From positions 61,180 to 125,179 of the forward strand of contig JAAHHJ010000022.1 of the NCBI GenBank assembly GCA_010692425.1: a DNA stretch of 64,000 nt, given 5' to 3'. The notes below the pieces were generated by a model. It ran no database searches. It saw only the letters and a program-made list of their open reading frames with translations, and was not told the DNA's origin. A program made the position numbers and the translations under genes. This DNA is from Symploca sp. SIO3C6 (GTDB taxonomy: Bacteria; Cyanobacteriota; Cyanobacteriia; Cyanobacteriales; Coleofasciculaceae). Shown here piece by piece: positions 1 through 7,901 of this stretch (position 1 is the first letter of the stretch; each line of letters begins with the position of its first letter).

Positions 1-75
1 GGTTGATGGTTAATGGTTCATCGTTCATTGTTGATAGCAAGGTTAACAGTGAACTATCAACAGAAGTCATTCAAT

Positions 76-107
76 AAAAAACCCCCAGCGCAAGGCGTTG
101 AGGGCGG
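76..107 (-). terminator. Rho-independent terminator (reverse strand)
   Basis: Read on the reverse strand this is a GC-rich hairpin with arms near CCCTCAACGC and GCGCTGGGGG and a 4-base loop, followed directly by six T residues. It closes the short reading frame at 112-180, so it looks like the original terminator of a gene whose 5' part is no longer here. Confidence 0.7.
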
Positions 108-111
108 TCAT

Positions 112-180
112 CTAGGGTGCATCTACTATTTCTTCTTCCGGCATAGCTGTTATCCCCTCCGGATAAATTACTAGAAAGCC
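112..180 (-). pseudogene. Relic 3' end of a gene, or a 10-codon ORF
   Basis: The reverse strand has an open frame ending GITAMPEEEIVDAP and a stop, 5 bp before a strong terminator. Two readings are possible. As a gene remnant, 22 codons of protein-like sequence (beginning GFLVIYPEG) survive downstream of an in-frame stop, and a dispersed repeat occupies 224-275 just upstream. As a real small ORF, the internal ATG at 144 is preceded by GGAGGGG at a good Shine-Dalgarno distance of about 9 bases and would encode MPEEEIVDAP. I favour the remnant, because the frame upstream of the ATG also looks coding. No family is recognised. Confidence 0.35.
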
Positions 181-223
181 CTAAGACAATACCCCTGCCT
201 CCCATCAGCTATTATGCTGGTAT

Positions 224-275
224 GCTGGTGGCACTGCCCCCATAGCCCTCTGGGCATCCTTAGGCAAGTCAATCA
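224..275 (+). repeat. Short dispersed repeat, also at 51573-51622
   Basis: The stretch around GGCACTGCCCC and GGGCATCCTT recurs at 51573-51622, with a few mismatches. At the second site it lies inside a broken sigma-factor gene. The function is unknown. It probably marks a mobile or recombination-prone sequence. Confidence 0.5.
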
Positions 276-320
276 CAAACCTGGGCAAGTTTATAAATAT
301 TGTACAAATTACTGTTTAAT

Positions 321-414
321 TAAAGACGCGGGGACACTCCAGACAAATGGGATGGGGATTTAACCCCAACCTATTTTATGCATCGCAAGTGACGGTGGGG
401 TATTTGACCCATAC
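321..414 (+). repeat. Dispersed repeat family 2, copy 1 (interrupted)
   Basis: This matches copies at 9043-9147 (degenerate), 14253-14377 and 23503-23601 (inverted). Shared landmarks are AAAGACGCGGGGAC near the left end, GATGGGGATTTAACCC in the middle, and GTGACGGTGGGGTATTTGACCCATA near the right. The usual right end, TTAATTTCGATAAA, is displaced here by the miniature element at 415-522 and resumes as TTTTTCGATAAAA at about 522-535. No coding capacity is seen. Confidence 0.7.
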
Positions 415-522
415 TATAGCGCTACGCGCAAGGCTCCAGGGCAGAAGGCTCCAAGGCAGAAGGGGTGAATTTGACAAAGTTTTAGCGATTTAGCTTGTCC
501 TAACCTTAATACGTACTGCTAT
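415..522 (+). mobile_element. Miniature element (MITE-like), copy A
   Basis: One of seven related copies in the window. It begins TATAGCGCTACGCG and ends ACGTACTGCTAT. The ends are imperfect inverted repeats (TATAGC..TACG on both). The interior, ending GCGATTTAGCTTGTCC, is nearly identical among six copies. There is no open reading frame, so it must be non-autonomous if mobile. This copy sits inside a copy of repeat family 2, which is direct evidence of insertion. The TA at each edge suggests a TA target, as used by IS630/Tc1-mariner relatives. The family assignment is inference. Confidence 0.7.
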
Positions 523-529
523 TTTTTCG

Positions 530-565
530 ATAAAAAGGCATCCATATTGGCTACTATGGATGCCT
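530..565 (-). terminator. Hairpin terminator downstream of the histidine kinase
   Basis: There is a perfect 11-bp stem (AGGCATCCATA with TATGGATGCCT) and an 8-base loop. On the reverse strand it is followed by TTTTTAT. It lies 360 bp past the stop of the reverse-strand histidine kinase at 925 and is the first terminator-like structure met by that transcript. Confidence 0.5.
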
Positions 566-924
566 GGATTTCTCTCTAGATGTAGACCAGAATACAGTGT
601 TTGATAGTAACAAGCGACTAACGTCGGATCGGAAGACTTGAACTGATTGTAATGTTAAATAAGATTCACTCAACTCAACACTTTGATTGTGCTTGTTTTA
701 AAAAAAAAATACTAGTGAAGATAGAAAAGTTAAGATCTTTTTTATTCAACTGAGTTAACGAGGAAGGAGCTGGGAGTTGGGATTTGGAAAAGATTTAGGA
801 AAAAGCAATTACCCAAATCTTTGTCTGTGTTCAAAAGGATTGGGTTCACATCCCAGCTCCGAAGCAGCATTAATCAGTAAGTCATTTTAACGCCAGGAGA
901 GGTCAAGCTCAGAGCAATCATCTT
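566..924. other. Gene-free stretch
   Basis: No plausible coding frame, tRNA or repeat was recognised. It holds an A-run near 700 and ordinary AT-rich sequence, and is probably the 3' flank of the histidine kinase. Confidence 0.5.
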
Positions 925-2271
925 TCACTTTACAATTGGAATCGTGAAGTGAAAGCAACTACCTTGCTTTTTCCCAGCTGAAGTAGCCCAGATTTTCCCG
1001 CCCATGCCTTGAATAATTTGGCGACAAATAGCTAAGCCAATACCAGTGCCGCCAGCAGTGCGTTGTAGTGCATTTTCCTCTTGATAAAAATAGTTAAATA
1101 TTGCTTCTAGTTGGCTGGGGGCAATGCCCCGACCAGTATCAGCTACAATCACTTCTAGCATTGGAGGAGGTACGCTTGCTTGAATTGCATCAACTTCAAA
1201 ATTGTGCAGCAGAGCTTGAATCTTCACTTCACCACTAGCTGCTGTGAACTTGCAGGCATTATCTATGAGTTTGCTTAAAACCTCTACAAGCTTGTCTCCA
1301 TCGGCTTTAATTGGAGGCAGTTGAGGAGGCAGCTCAACTTTAATTTGGGGTAATTGTTCTTGCTCAGGCTTATTTTTCAAACCACTGAGGACTAAATCTA
1401 GGGCTTGCTGGAGATCAAGAGATTCTGGGCGATTGTATACCTGCCCGTGTTCTAATCGAGAGAGGGTGAGGAAATCTTGAATCAGTTGGCGCAGGCGCTC
1501 AACGTCATTAAGAGCAATCTCTAGCATTACCTGCCGATACTGTGATTCCATCATCGGTTCACTAGCTAAACTCTCTAAACAAATCTGGATTGTAGACAAA
1601 GGAGTCCGCAATTCATGACCGACAATAGCAATAAGGTTACTCCTAGTGTGTTCTAAGATTGCTAACTGGCGATTGAGTACTGCTATATCTTGATCTCTTT
1701 GGGCTTGAGTCAAAGCTTCCCTGGCTTGAGTGGTGATGGCTTCGACGCTAGACAATTGAACTTCTCGCCAGAGATAGGGTTTGGGTTCCCCTTGATGTAG
1801 CTCCAGCATCCTCAACAAAGCTTCTTCGAGGACTAAATCTAGAGCTTGTTGGAGTTCAAGAGATTCTCGACGATGATACACCTGCCCTTGTTCTAACTTG
1901 GAGAGAGTAAGCAAATCTTGAAGTAGTTGGTAAAGGCGCTGTGCATCCCTTAAGGCAATATCTAGCATTAGTTGCCGAAACCTGGGGAGTACTTCCCCTT
2001 CATTAGCTAGACTTTCCAAACTAACTTGGATTGTAGAAAGGGGAGTCCAAAGTTCATGGGCAACAGTGGCAATGAGGTTACTTTGGGCGTTTTTTAGTAA
2101 TTGTAACTGGCGATTGAGTGCTGCCAGTTGTTTGGCGGTGGGATGGGTATCGGCGGTGAGGCTCATTTTTTGGCTCTGGCACTCAATCACTAGAGTTATC
2201 CTCTGCTTCAAAAGCTCGCTCCCGAGCAAGTGTAACAATTTGTTAACTAATGTAACAGAAATGTTGCACAA
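925..2271 (-). CDS. Sensor histidine kinase with two HisKA domains
   Basis: Cytoplasmic-type sensor kinase without membrane segments. It contains two tandem HisKA-like segments of about 90 residues: the first around His72 (AHELWTPLST) and the second around His219 (GHELRTPLST). They are similar to each other over their full length, including a shared LTLS.LE.GQVY tail, so this is an internal duplication. A HATPase_c domain follows (about 300-448) with N box KLIDNACKF, DTGRGIA and GGTGIGLAI. The first HisKA has Trp where Arg is usual. The start is uncertain: 2271 is a TTG and an ATG at 2166 would remove 35 residues. No response regulator is adjacent, so the partner and signal are unknown. Confidence 0.8.
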   Translation of the reverse strand: MCNISVTLVNKLLHLLGSELLKQRITLVIECQSQKMSLTADTHPTAKQLAALNRQLQLLKNAQSNLIATVAHELWTPLSTIQVSLESLANEGEVLPRFRQLMLDIALRDAQRLYQLLQDLLTLSKLEQGQVYHRRESLELQQALDLVLEEALLRMLELHQGEPKPYLWREVQLSSVEAITTQAREALTQAQRDQDIAVLNRQLAILEHTRSNLIAIVGHELRTPLSTIQICLESLASEPMMESQYRQVMLEIALNDVERLRQLIQDFLTLSRLEHGQVYNRPESLDLQQALDLVLSGLKNKPEQEQLPQIKVELPPQLPPIKADGDKLVEVLSKLIDNACKFTAASGEVKIQALLHNFEVDAIQASVPPPMLEVIVADTGRGIAPSQLEAIFNYFYQEENALQRTAGGTGIGLAICRQIIQGMGGKIWATSAGKKQGSCFHFTIPIVK

Positions 2272-2364
2272 TATAAAGACTACTTCGTCAGTAGCTAGCG
2301 ATGGCTGCTGTTGTCGAAGAGTTCCAAAACGCTAAATATATTGATTGACAGCTAAACTCAGGAA

Positions 2365-3894
2365 ATGAGCCAAGATGTAATTGTCATTGGTAGTGGTATC
2401 GGTGGGTTAACTGCTGCTGCCCTGCTCGCTCGTTACGGAAAGCGAGTGCTAGTATGCGAAAGCCACACGATTGCCGGTGGTGCAGCTCATAGTTTTTCCC
2501 GTCGGGGTTTTAAGTTTGATTCTGGTCCTTCCTTTTACTGCGGTTTAGGCAAGAGTCGCCCTAGCCTTAATCCCTTGCGACAAGTGCTAGATGTCCTGGG
2601 TGAATCTCTAGCAACTGTTCCCTATGATCCTCTGGGGCATTACCATTTTCCGGAAGGAATTTTTGCAGTTTATAGCGATGCCCAGCGCTATCGGGAGGCA
2701 GTTGCTCAAATTACTCCCCAAGGAGCAAAGGAACTAGCTAGATTTGAACAGCGCCTGTTGCTACTCTACGAAGCCTTAAAGGAGATCCCGACAATTACCC
2801 TAAGAGCAGATTGGCAGCTAATTCCTATCCTCATTGGAGGTTATTTGCCTTCGCTGTTAAAAATGCTGCCTCAACTGGGTGTTATTCAGGGTTCAGTTGG
2901 TGCAATTATGAACCAAGAAGTGCGTGACCCTTGGGTAAGGCGACTGATTGATTTAGAGTGCTTTCTGCTGTCTGGAATGAAGGCAGAGGGTACCATTGCC
3001 CCCGAGGTAGCGTTTATGCTGGGGGAGCGCTCTCGGGCTGGTGTTGAGTATCCAGTAGGGGGCAGTGGTGCAATTGTTGATGCCTTGGTGCGCGGTTTGA
3101 GAGGCTGGGGAGGGCAGTTGCGGCTCAATGCCCATGTTGAGCAAATTCTGGTGGAATCGGGTAAAGCTGTTGGTGTGCGCTTGAGGAATGGGGAAATTAT
3201 TAAAGCAGCAGTGGTTATTTCTAATGCTACAGTCTGGGATAGTTTTGTGGGGACAAATGAAAACCCTCCCCTACTGCGTTCTCAAGATTTACCCCAGTCG
3301 TATCGAAAATCAGCTTTAGAGACACCAGCAGTTGAGAGTTTTATGCATCTCCATCTGGGGATTAGAGCTCAAGGATTAGAAAGGTTGACAGGGCATCATG
3401 TGGTAGTTCAAAATCCCAACCGAGATCTTACTGAGCCTGGTAATACCTGCATGATTTCTATTCCCTCAGTGTGGGATGCTACTCTGGCTCCAGAAGGGCA
3501 TCACGTGGTTCATGCCTATACTTTGGAACCCTATGAAGGTTGGCACAGGGATCAAAGTTATCAGCAAAAGAAAAAAGTGCGATCGCAACCTTTATTATCG
3601 GCTCTAGAAAGGGTAATTCCAGATCTTAGGGAGCGCATAGTCATTGAACTAATTGGCACACCCTTGACTCATGCTCATTACCTGCGTCGCTATCGTGGAA
3701 CTTATGGTCCTGCCATCGCTGCTGGTAAGGGGATGTTTCCTGGTACACAAACGCCGATTTCTGGTTTGTATCGGGTGGGTGATAGCACAATGCCCGGAAT
3801 TGGAGTTCCTGCAGTTGCTGCTTCTGGGATTCTGTGTGCAAATACTTTAGTTTCCCCTCGACAGACGGCAGAGTTATTGGCACATTTTGGGTAA
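2365..3894 (+). CDS. FAD-dependent oxidoreductase, CrtI/CrtH (carotenoid) family
   Basis: A 509-residue flavoprotein of the phytoene desaturase/carotenoid isomerase superfamily. The N-terminus VIVIGSGIGGLTAAALLARY is the dinucleotide-binding fold, followed by an acidic residue in VLVCESH and the GGAAHSF region typical of CrtI-like enzymes. The C-terminus LYRVGDSTMPGIGVPAVAASG is the conserved flavin-binding end of this superfamily. The likely chemistry is desaturation, isomerisation or saturation of a polyene such as a carotenoid or retinoid-like compound. The exact substrate cannot be read from the sequence. The start is the ATG 25 bp after the sequence AAATATATTGATTGA. It diverges from the histidine kinase. 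Several CrtH-like paralogues exist in cyanobacteria, so I give no gene symbol. Confidence 0.75.
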   Translation: MSQDVIVIGSGIGGLTAAALLARYGKRVLVCESHTIAGGAAHSFSRRGFKFDSGPSFYCGLGKSRPSLNPLRQVLDVLGESLATVPYDPLGHYHFPEGIFAVYSDAQRYREAVAQITPQGAKELARFEQRLLLLYEALKEIPTITLRADWQLIPILIGGYLPSLLKMLPQLGVIQGSVGAIMNQEVRDPWVRRLIDLECFLLSGMKAEGTIAPEVAFMLGERSRAGVEYPVGGSGAIVDALVRGLRGWGGQLRLNAHVEQILVESGKAVGVRLRNGEIIKAAVVISNATVWDSFVGTNENPPLLRSQDLPQSYRKSALETPAVESFMHLHLGIRAQGLERLTGHHVVVQNPNRDLTEPGNTCMISIPSVWDATLAPEGHHVVHAYTLEPYEGWHRDQSYQQKKKVRSQPLLSALERVIPDLRERIVIELIGTPLTHAHYLRRYRGTYGPAIAAGKGMFPGTQTPISGLYRVGDSTMPGIGVPAVAASGILCANTLVSPRQTAELLAHFG

Positions 3895-4531
3895 GGTTTT
3901 GGCTGGCAAAAGCCCGAAATTTCCTCTTCCGTGATTACGCCAACTCACGCTAAGTACCTGCGACATTGATCAAGTTTGCTGGTTGAGGCAGGGTATAGGG
4001 TGTAGGGTGTGGGGTAACTTTGACGGATTTCATAATTTTTTACATAGAGCCATTTATTTATGTCCGACTACTTAATATCCAAATTAATAACAAAAGAAAT
4101 GCGCCACGGATAGGTTTTATCACCCTACCCGCGACGACTTACTGCTTCCATGCACAAAACCATGAAAGGAGCTAGATGTTTATGGTAAAAAATGTCTAAA
4201 ATCACCACTATGTAAGCATTCCAGAAGATTAGAGTTTACTGGAGTTTGCTTTAGGTTAACTAGTGCAGGTATTAGAGTCCTTTTTAGGAAAACCAACTCT
4301 CTACATTAATACAATCAAAGGCATTGAGTATTTTGGTAAAGATGATAACTATGTCAGCAAGTACCGCAGTCCAGTCGGTTGACATTATGATGTGAAAATC
4401 AATACCAATAGTTCTTTCTATAGAGTCACACCTGTACTCTGTGTTGAAGAATCAATGATTTTGAGCAACTGAGAAATATCAGAGCCTTGTTGGCATTTGG
4501 TTGTTTAGAGAGAGCAACCAGATAATGCTAA
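3895..4531. other. Gene-free stretch with a possible gene relic
   Basis: Mostly anonymous AT-rich sequence. It includes a short run of GTGTAGGGTGTGGGG-like repeats near 3995-4015 and the coding-like but stop-interrupted frame at 4263-4472, listed separately. No terminator or promoter could be assigned with confidence. Confidence 0.4.
4263..4472 (+). pseudogene. Possible short pseudogene with an in-frame stop
   Basis: From a GTG at 4263 the frame reads 39 protein-like codons (VQVLESFLGKPTLYINTIKG at the start), then TGA at 4380, then 29 more coding-like codons (HYDVKINTNSSFYRV and so on) to a second TGA at 4470. The amino-acid composition resembles real protein on both sides of the stop. No ribosome-binding site is seen and no family is recognised. 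It may be a decayed gene or chance. Confidence 0.25.
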
Positions 4532-5236
4532 TTAAGCTTTTGCCTTGGATTTATTCTGCTTCTTGGAATACTCTTTTTTGAATATTGCTCCAAATCCTAA
4601 AGCTACAGCTGAACCAAGGAAGGTCAGAGGCTCCGGTACTGCAGGAGGGTTAACAGGGGGATTGCTCTGAAACCAGTCACTAAATCCACCGCTACCTCCA
4701 ATGCTTTGGACATGCATAGCAATTGACAAATCATCGCTGGCGAAACCATCTTCGACATCTGTAAAACTAAAGCCACTGTTGAGGTCAAATTTAATCGCTA
4801 GAGATTCACCGACATCGATACCGTTTTTATTAAAACCTTTTGGTGAATCAGCATCTGCTGCAAATCCGGAATTCCACTTGATACCGCCACCGGGATTCTT
4901 AGGACTAGCACCATCAGAAAATTTAACACCACTGGAATTAACAATGGAATCGAAGCTAAATACATCGGAAAAATTACTACCTTTTCCGAAGTAAACAGCG
5001 GTAATGGAAGCAGGATCTACACTACCAGTATTATTAAACTTAAATTCAACCTGTCCACTTCCAATATCATTAACATCTACTGTTAATTGAGGAGCAACAT
5101 TGACTGCACCATTATTACTAGTATTTGTCATGTTAAGGTTGAAGGCTTGTGCTGGCATTCCTGTTACTGCAAGGGTAACACCACCAGCTGTGAGAATAGA
5201 AGACAAAGAAGAAATTAGTTTCATGTGAATAGTCAT
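4532..5236 (-). CDS. PEP-CTERM sorting-domain secreted protein
   Basis: A secreted or surface protein targeted by an exosortase. A signal peptide begins at MKLISSLSSILTAGG and ends near GMPAQAF. The body is rich in Asn, Gly and Ser and lacks Cys. The C-terminus has the sorting tripartite: VPEP, a hydrophobic helix (LTFLGSAVALGFGAIF) and a basic tail (KKEYSKKQNKSKAKA). The frame is open up to an ATG at 5305, but residues before MTIHMKLISS do not fit a signal peptide. I therefore prefer 5236 (weak AGG six bases upstream) or 5224. The gene diverges from the cyanoexosortase gene 0.8 kb away, which is its likely processing enzyme. The function of the mature protein is unknown. Confidence 0.75.
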   Translation of the reverse strand: MTIHMKLISSLSSILTAGGVTLAVTGMPAQAFNLNMTNTSNNGAVNVAPQLTVDVNDIGSGQVEFKFNNTGSVDPASITAVYFGKGSNFSDVFSFDSIVNSSGVKFSDGASPKNPGGGIKWNSGFAADADSPKGFNKNGIDVGESLAIKFDLNSGFSFTDVEDGFASDDLSIAMHVQSIGGSGGFSDWFQSNPPVNPPAVPEPLTFLGSAVALGFGAIFKKEYSKKQNKSKAKA

Positions 5237-6069
5237 CAAAAACCTGAATATTCTTAAGTTACCATTGCTATTTCTATACATGCCATAGAAATCATTCATC
5301 TTCACTCAATCTTTAATTATTGTTTAGGAGTAAAATATCATTACTGCTATAAAAACAATCTTTTTTTTGTTTGCAATTAACGTTAAAAAGCTTGTTTCAG
5401 TTTCAAAAATTTACTAGTTTTTGAAAGATTTTAATTTAATCCTTTTTGAAAAAAATTGATTATTTACTCAACTTTTTAACTGGAGTTCCTAATTTAAAAT
5501 GGTTACAACTCTTTTAATTACTTAGAATTCTCTTCTGTTATAACTGACAATCTTCTATATCAAAGTTTATACTCTCATGAAATATATTGTTTTGATGAAG
5601 ATTGCTAAAAATACTGGCAAGTAAGTATCAAAACTGTTAAGATTCGAAATACTATTAATTGTAGATTTATTTTGTGTTTTAAAAATAGACCACTTTAGAC
5701 TAATATTTTTTGTATTTAAAGAAAAATATTTAAACTGAATTTACACAAAAAAGTTTAATTTCAGAAAATGCAAGTTAGTGTATTTTTTTAAGTTCAACAA
5801 AATTTTTGTCTTGTACTCTTTTAGGGGATAAAGTGTCAAACCTAGTATGATTAATTCAATTAATTTATTAGCTAATCATAAATTAACCAACACAATGTAT
5901 TTATATCTTGATGTTCAAGCCACAATCATTAATCTTCAATAAGCTACAAACCTGAGCAGTTGTTGGTACTAGAATTATCCTGAGATTAGGGGTGATGGAA
6001 ACTAAATCCGTTCAGGCGGTCATTATCAACTGTAGTTTTGAACAAAGTTAATTCTTGGCGAGCAACCTC
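5237..6069. other. Long AT-rich divergent intergenic region
   Basis: About 0.8 kb of strongly AT-rich DNA lies between the divergent PEP-CTERM and cyanoexosortase genes. I see no credible reading frame, repeat copy or hairpin terminator. It must contain both promoters. The extreme A/T runs (for example near 5355 and 5700-5800) prevent confident calling of -35/-10 boxes by eye. Confidence 0.5.
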
Positions 6070-6924
6070 ATGAAAGCCACTTTTATACCCACCAGCAAAC
6101 ACTTAACAATACCATCTTTCTGGCTCCTAGCCATCGCCGTCGGTTTAATCGCCATTCACCAGACTCTCACCTGGAGAGGTGAGAGTAATAGCTTAGCGGG
6201 AAATAGTATCCTATTTTGGATGGCTATCTCTTCAATGGTGTGGGATAAACGCCACAGTTTAAATTTAGAAAGTAGAGTTTTTCCTAGCTTTCTCGGAGCT
6301 TCAATCATTGCTTTAATACTCCTCAAAAGTTCCTTTCACTCAGCTCATGACATCTTCCTCAATATCTCACCTTTACTCTCTGCCTTTGCTGTGGCTTTAC
6401 TTGCCTCTGGTTTCAAAGGATTAAAGCAATACTGGCAGGAATTAACTATACTGGTTTTTCTGATCCCACCCCCCTCATTACTGGCTCATTTCATTAATCT
6501 GTCTGTACCCACAGCTAAATTTTCCGAATTTCTGTTGTGGTACTCAGGTTGGGAAGTATTTAGAGATGGAATTCTTTTGTATGTACCTAATGGTGTTGTT
6601 AAAGTAGCTTCCGGCTGTTCTGGTACAGAAAATATGTCTCATTTATTAGGACTAGCAGTTATTTTTTTAATGATGTTTTCTAGCAATCGATTCCAAAAAA
6701 TTATAGTACCGCTGGTTGCTCTTGCTCTCGCTTTTCTCGTCAATGGTGTGCGAGTAGCAATCTTGGCAGTTTTATCTTCCTTTCCCACTGAAGAAGCATT
6801 TAATTACTGGCATCACGGAAATGGTTCAGGTATATTTCCCATGATTACTGTAGTGCTATTTGGTTTATTCTGCTGGTTGTTACTACAACAACAGCAAGCA
6901 AAAGTTGAAAGGCAGTCCCGATGA
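6070..6924 (+). CDS. crtA: Cyanoexosortase (PEP-CTERM processing transpeptidase)
   Basis: Polytopic membrane protease/transpeptidase that processes PEP-CTERM proteins at the cytoplasmic membrane. It has about eight hydrophobic segments. The three expected catalytic positions are present: Cys in VASGCSGTENM, Arg in NGVRVAIL and His in YWHHGNGSGIF. The downstream partner gene at 7131 is the kind that accompanies cyanoexosortase A, which supports that subtype. The ATG at 6070 is preferred over the TTG at 6055. The last codons (RQSR and the stop) lie inside a dispersed palindromic repeat that begins at 6910, so the 3' end of this gene has been overwritten by or shares the repeat. The symbol crtA here means cyanoexosortase A, not the carotenoid gene. 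Confidence 0.85.
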   Translation: MKATFIPTSKHLTIPSFWLLAIAVGLIAIHQTLTWRGESNSLAGNSILFWMAISSMVWDKRHSLNLESRVFPSFLGASIIALILLKSSFHSAHDIFLNISPLLSAFAVALLASGFKGLKQYWQELTILVFLIPPPSLLAHFINLSVPTAKFSEFLLWYSGWEVFRDGILLYVPNGVVKVASGCSGTENMSHLLGLAVIFLMMFSSNRFQKIIVPLVALALAFLVNGVRVAILAVLSSFPTEEAFNYWHHGNGSGIFPMITVVLFGLFCWLLLQQQQAKVERQSR

Positions 6925-7013
6925 AAAAATTTTTTCATCATCAAGCATTAAAGAGGGTTATTTCCCCTACACCCTACACCCCACAACCTAAACCCTCTTT
7001 CAAGTCAGAGGGA
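6910..7013 (+). repeat. Double-palindrome repeat, copy 1 (also 27061-27162)
   Basis: About 103 bp that recurs at 27061-27162 with roughly 90% identity. It holds a perfect 20-bp palindrome GATGAAAAAATTTTTTCATC (6920-6939) and then an inverted repeat AAAGAGGGTT (6951-6960) with AACCCTCTTT (6991-7000) enclosing a CCCTACACCC-rich loop. In this copy the first palindrome contains the stop codon of the cyanoexosortase gene. The RNA form would fold into two stem-loops, so it may act as a 3'-UTR or terminator-like element as well as being a dispersed repeat. Confidence 0.7.
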
Positions 7014-7130
7014 GACTTCGCCACAGATGGATACAGGAAGACACCAGAATGTGAGGAGTTTGTATACACCAATCTCCCCATCCTCTAAGATGTCTACTAA
7101 AGAAAAAAGGATGATTGGAAACTTGAGAAG

Positions 7131-7790
7131 ATGATGCTCTTCAAAAGATTAAGAATTCCATTTTTGACAATAACCTGTAGTGGGGTTATTTTGGTTTTAG
7201 GAAAGCTAATACTCGCTCCCAATTCCAGCAGATATACAGCTAAACCCTTTGTTTTCCCCTCGGAAGTCCCCCTAGCTCAATGGCAGTCTTTACATAGTCA
7301 ATCTCTGTTTACTCCAATTGTCTGGCAGCCCAACTTGATGACGAGTAGAAATTATCAATATCAACAAAATAACTTGTCCCTCGATATCGAGATGCGTTAT
7401 TTAGTTCCCACTAATGGAAATGTCCAAGAACTCCTACAAATATACACTACCCTTCCAGCTTCTGCCCAAATGCGCCAGCAAGAAGAAGTAGGCTTCTATT
7501 ATCTGTTAGTGGATGAGCAACAAGCTCATCTCAGTAGCTGTATTAATCCACGCGGTAAAACTACAGTGACAGAGCAACAGTTTACTGGAAATGGCAATCG
7601 TCATGATTTGCAGCTTAATCGCCTCCTACCTTGGTTAATGGGCGAAGTACAATTGCGAGACAGACGTTGTTTATGGACACATTTGTCGATTTCTGTAGAA
7701 AATACTTCACCCTCAGAGGCTTATCAAATTCTTGAGAAGGCTTGGTTTTCTTGGTATCAGTGGTGGCAGCCTCGCTTTCCGAAGTCTTGA
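7131..7790 (+). CDS. Cyanoexosortase A system-associated protein
   Basis: A 219-residue protein with one N-terminal membrane anchor (FLTITCSGVILVLGKLIL) and an extracytoplasmic body. It is recognised by position directly behind the exosortase and by the family features LSLDIEMRYL, FYYLLVDEQQAHLSSCINPRG and a C-terminal W-rich end. Such partners are consistently encoded beside cyanobacterial exosortases and are presumed to assist sorting. No catalytic motif is visible. The pair is separated by 206 bp, most of it the palindromic repeat. The start is the first of two adjacent ATGs. Confidence 0.75.
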   Translation: MMLFKRLRIPFLTITCSGVILVLGKLILAPNSSRYTAKPFVFPSEVPLAQWQSLHSQSLFTPIVWQPNLMTSRNYQYQQNNLSLDIEMRYLVPTNGNVQELLQIYTTLPASAQMRQQEEVGFYYLLVDEQQAHLSSCINPRGKTTVTEQQFTGNGNRHDLQLNRLLPWLMGEVQLRDRRCLWTHLSISVENTSPSEAYQILEKAWFSWYQWWQPRFPKS

Positions 7791-7842
7791 ACAAAGGAGT
7801 TATATTTATTACTTATATGTTAGCTGCCAATAGTTGTAAAAC

Positions 7843-7888
7843 AATAAGTAATAAGTAATAAGTAATAAGTAATAAGTAATAAGTAATA
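7843..7888 (+). repeat. Heptamer tandem array (AATAAGT)n
   Basis: Six to seven perfect copies of AATAAGT end 13 bp before the start codon of the HpsJ-like gene. The same heptamer appears at 23422, 29109, 33771, 43134 and 63872 (both orientations). These are the short tandemly repeated repetitive sequences known from filamentous cyanobacteria. Confidence 0.9.
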
Positions 7889-7901
7889 AAAAATTTGAAA
7901 A

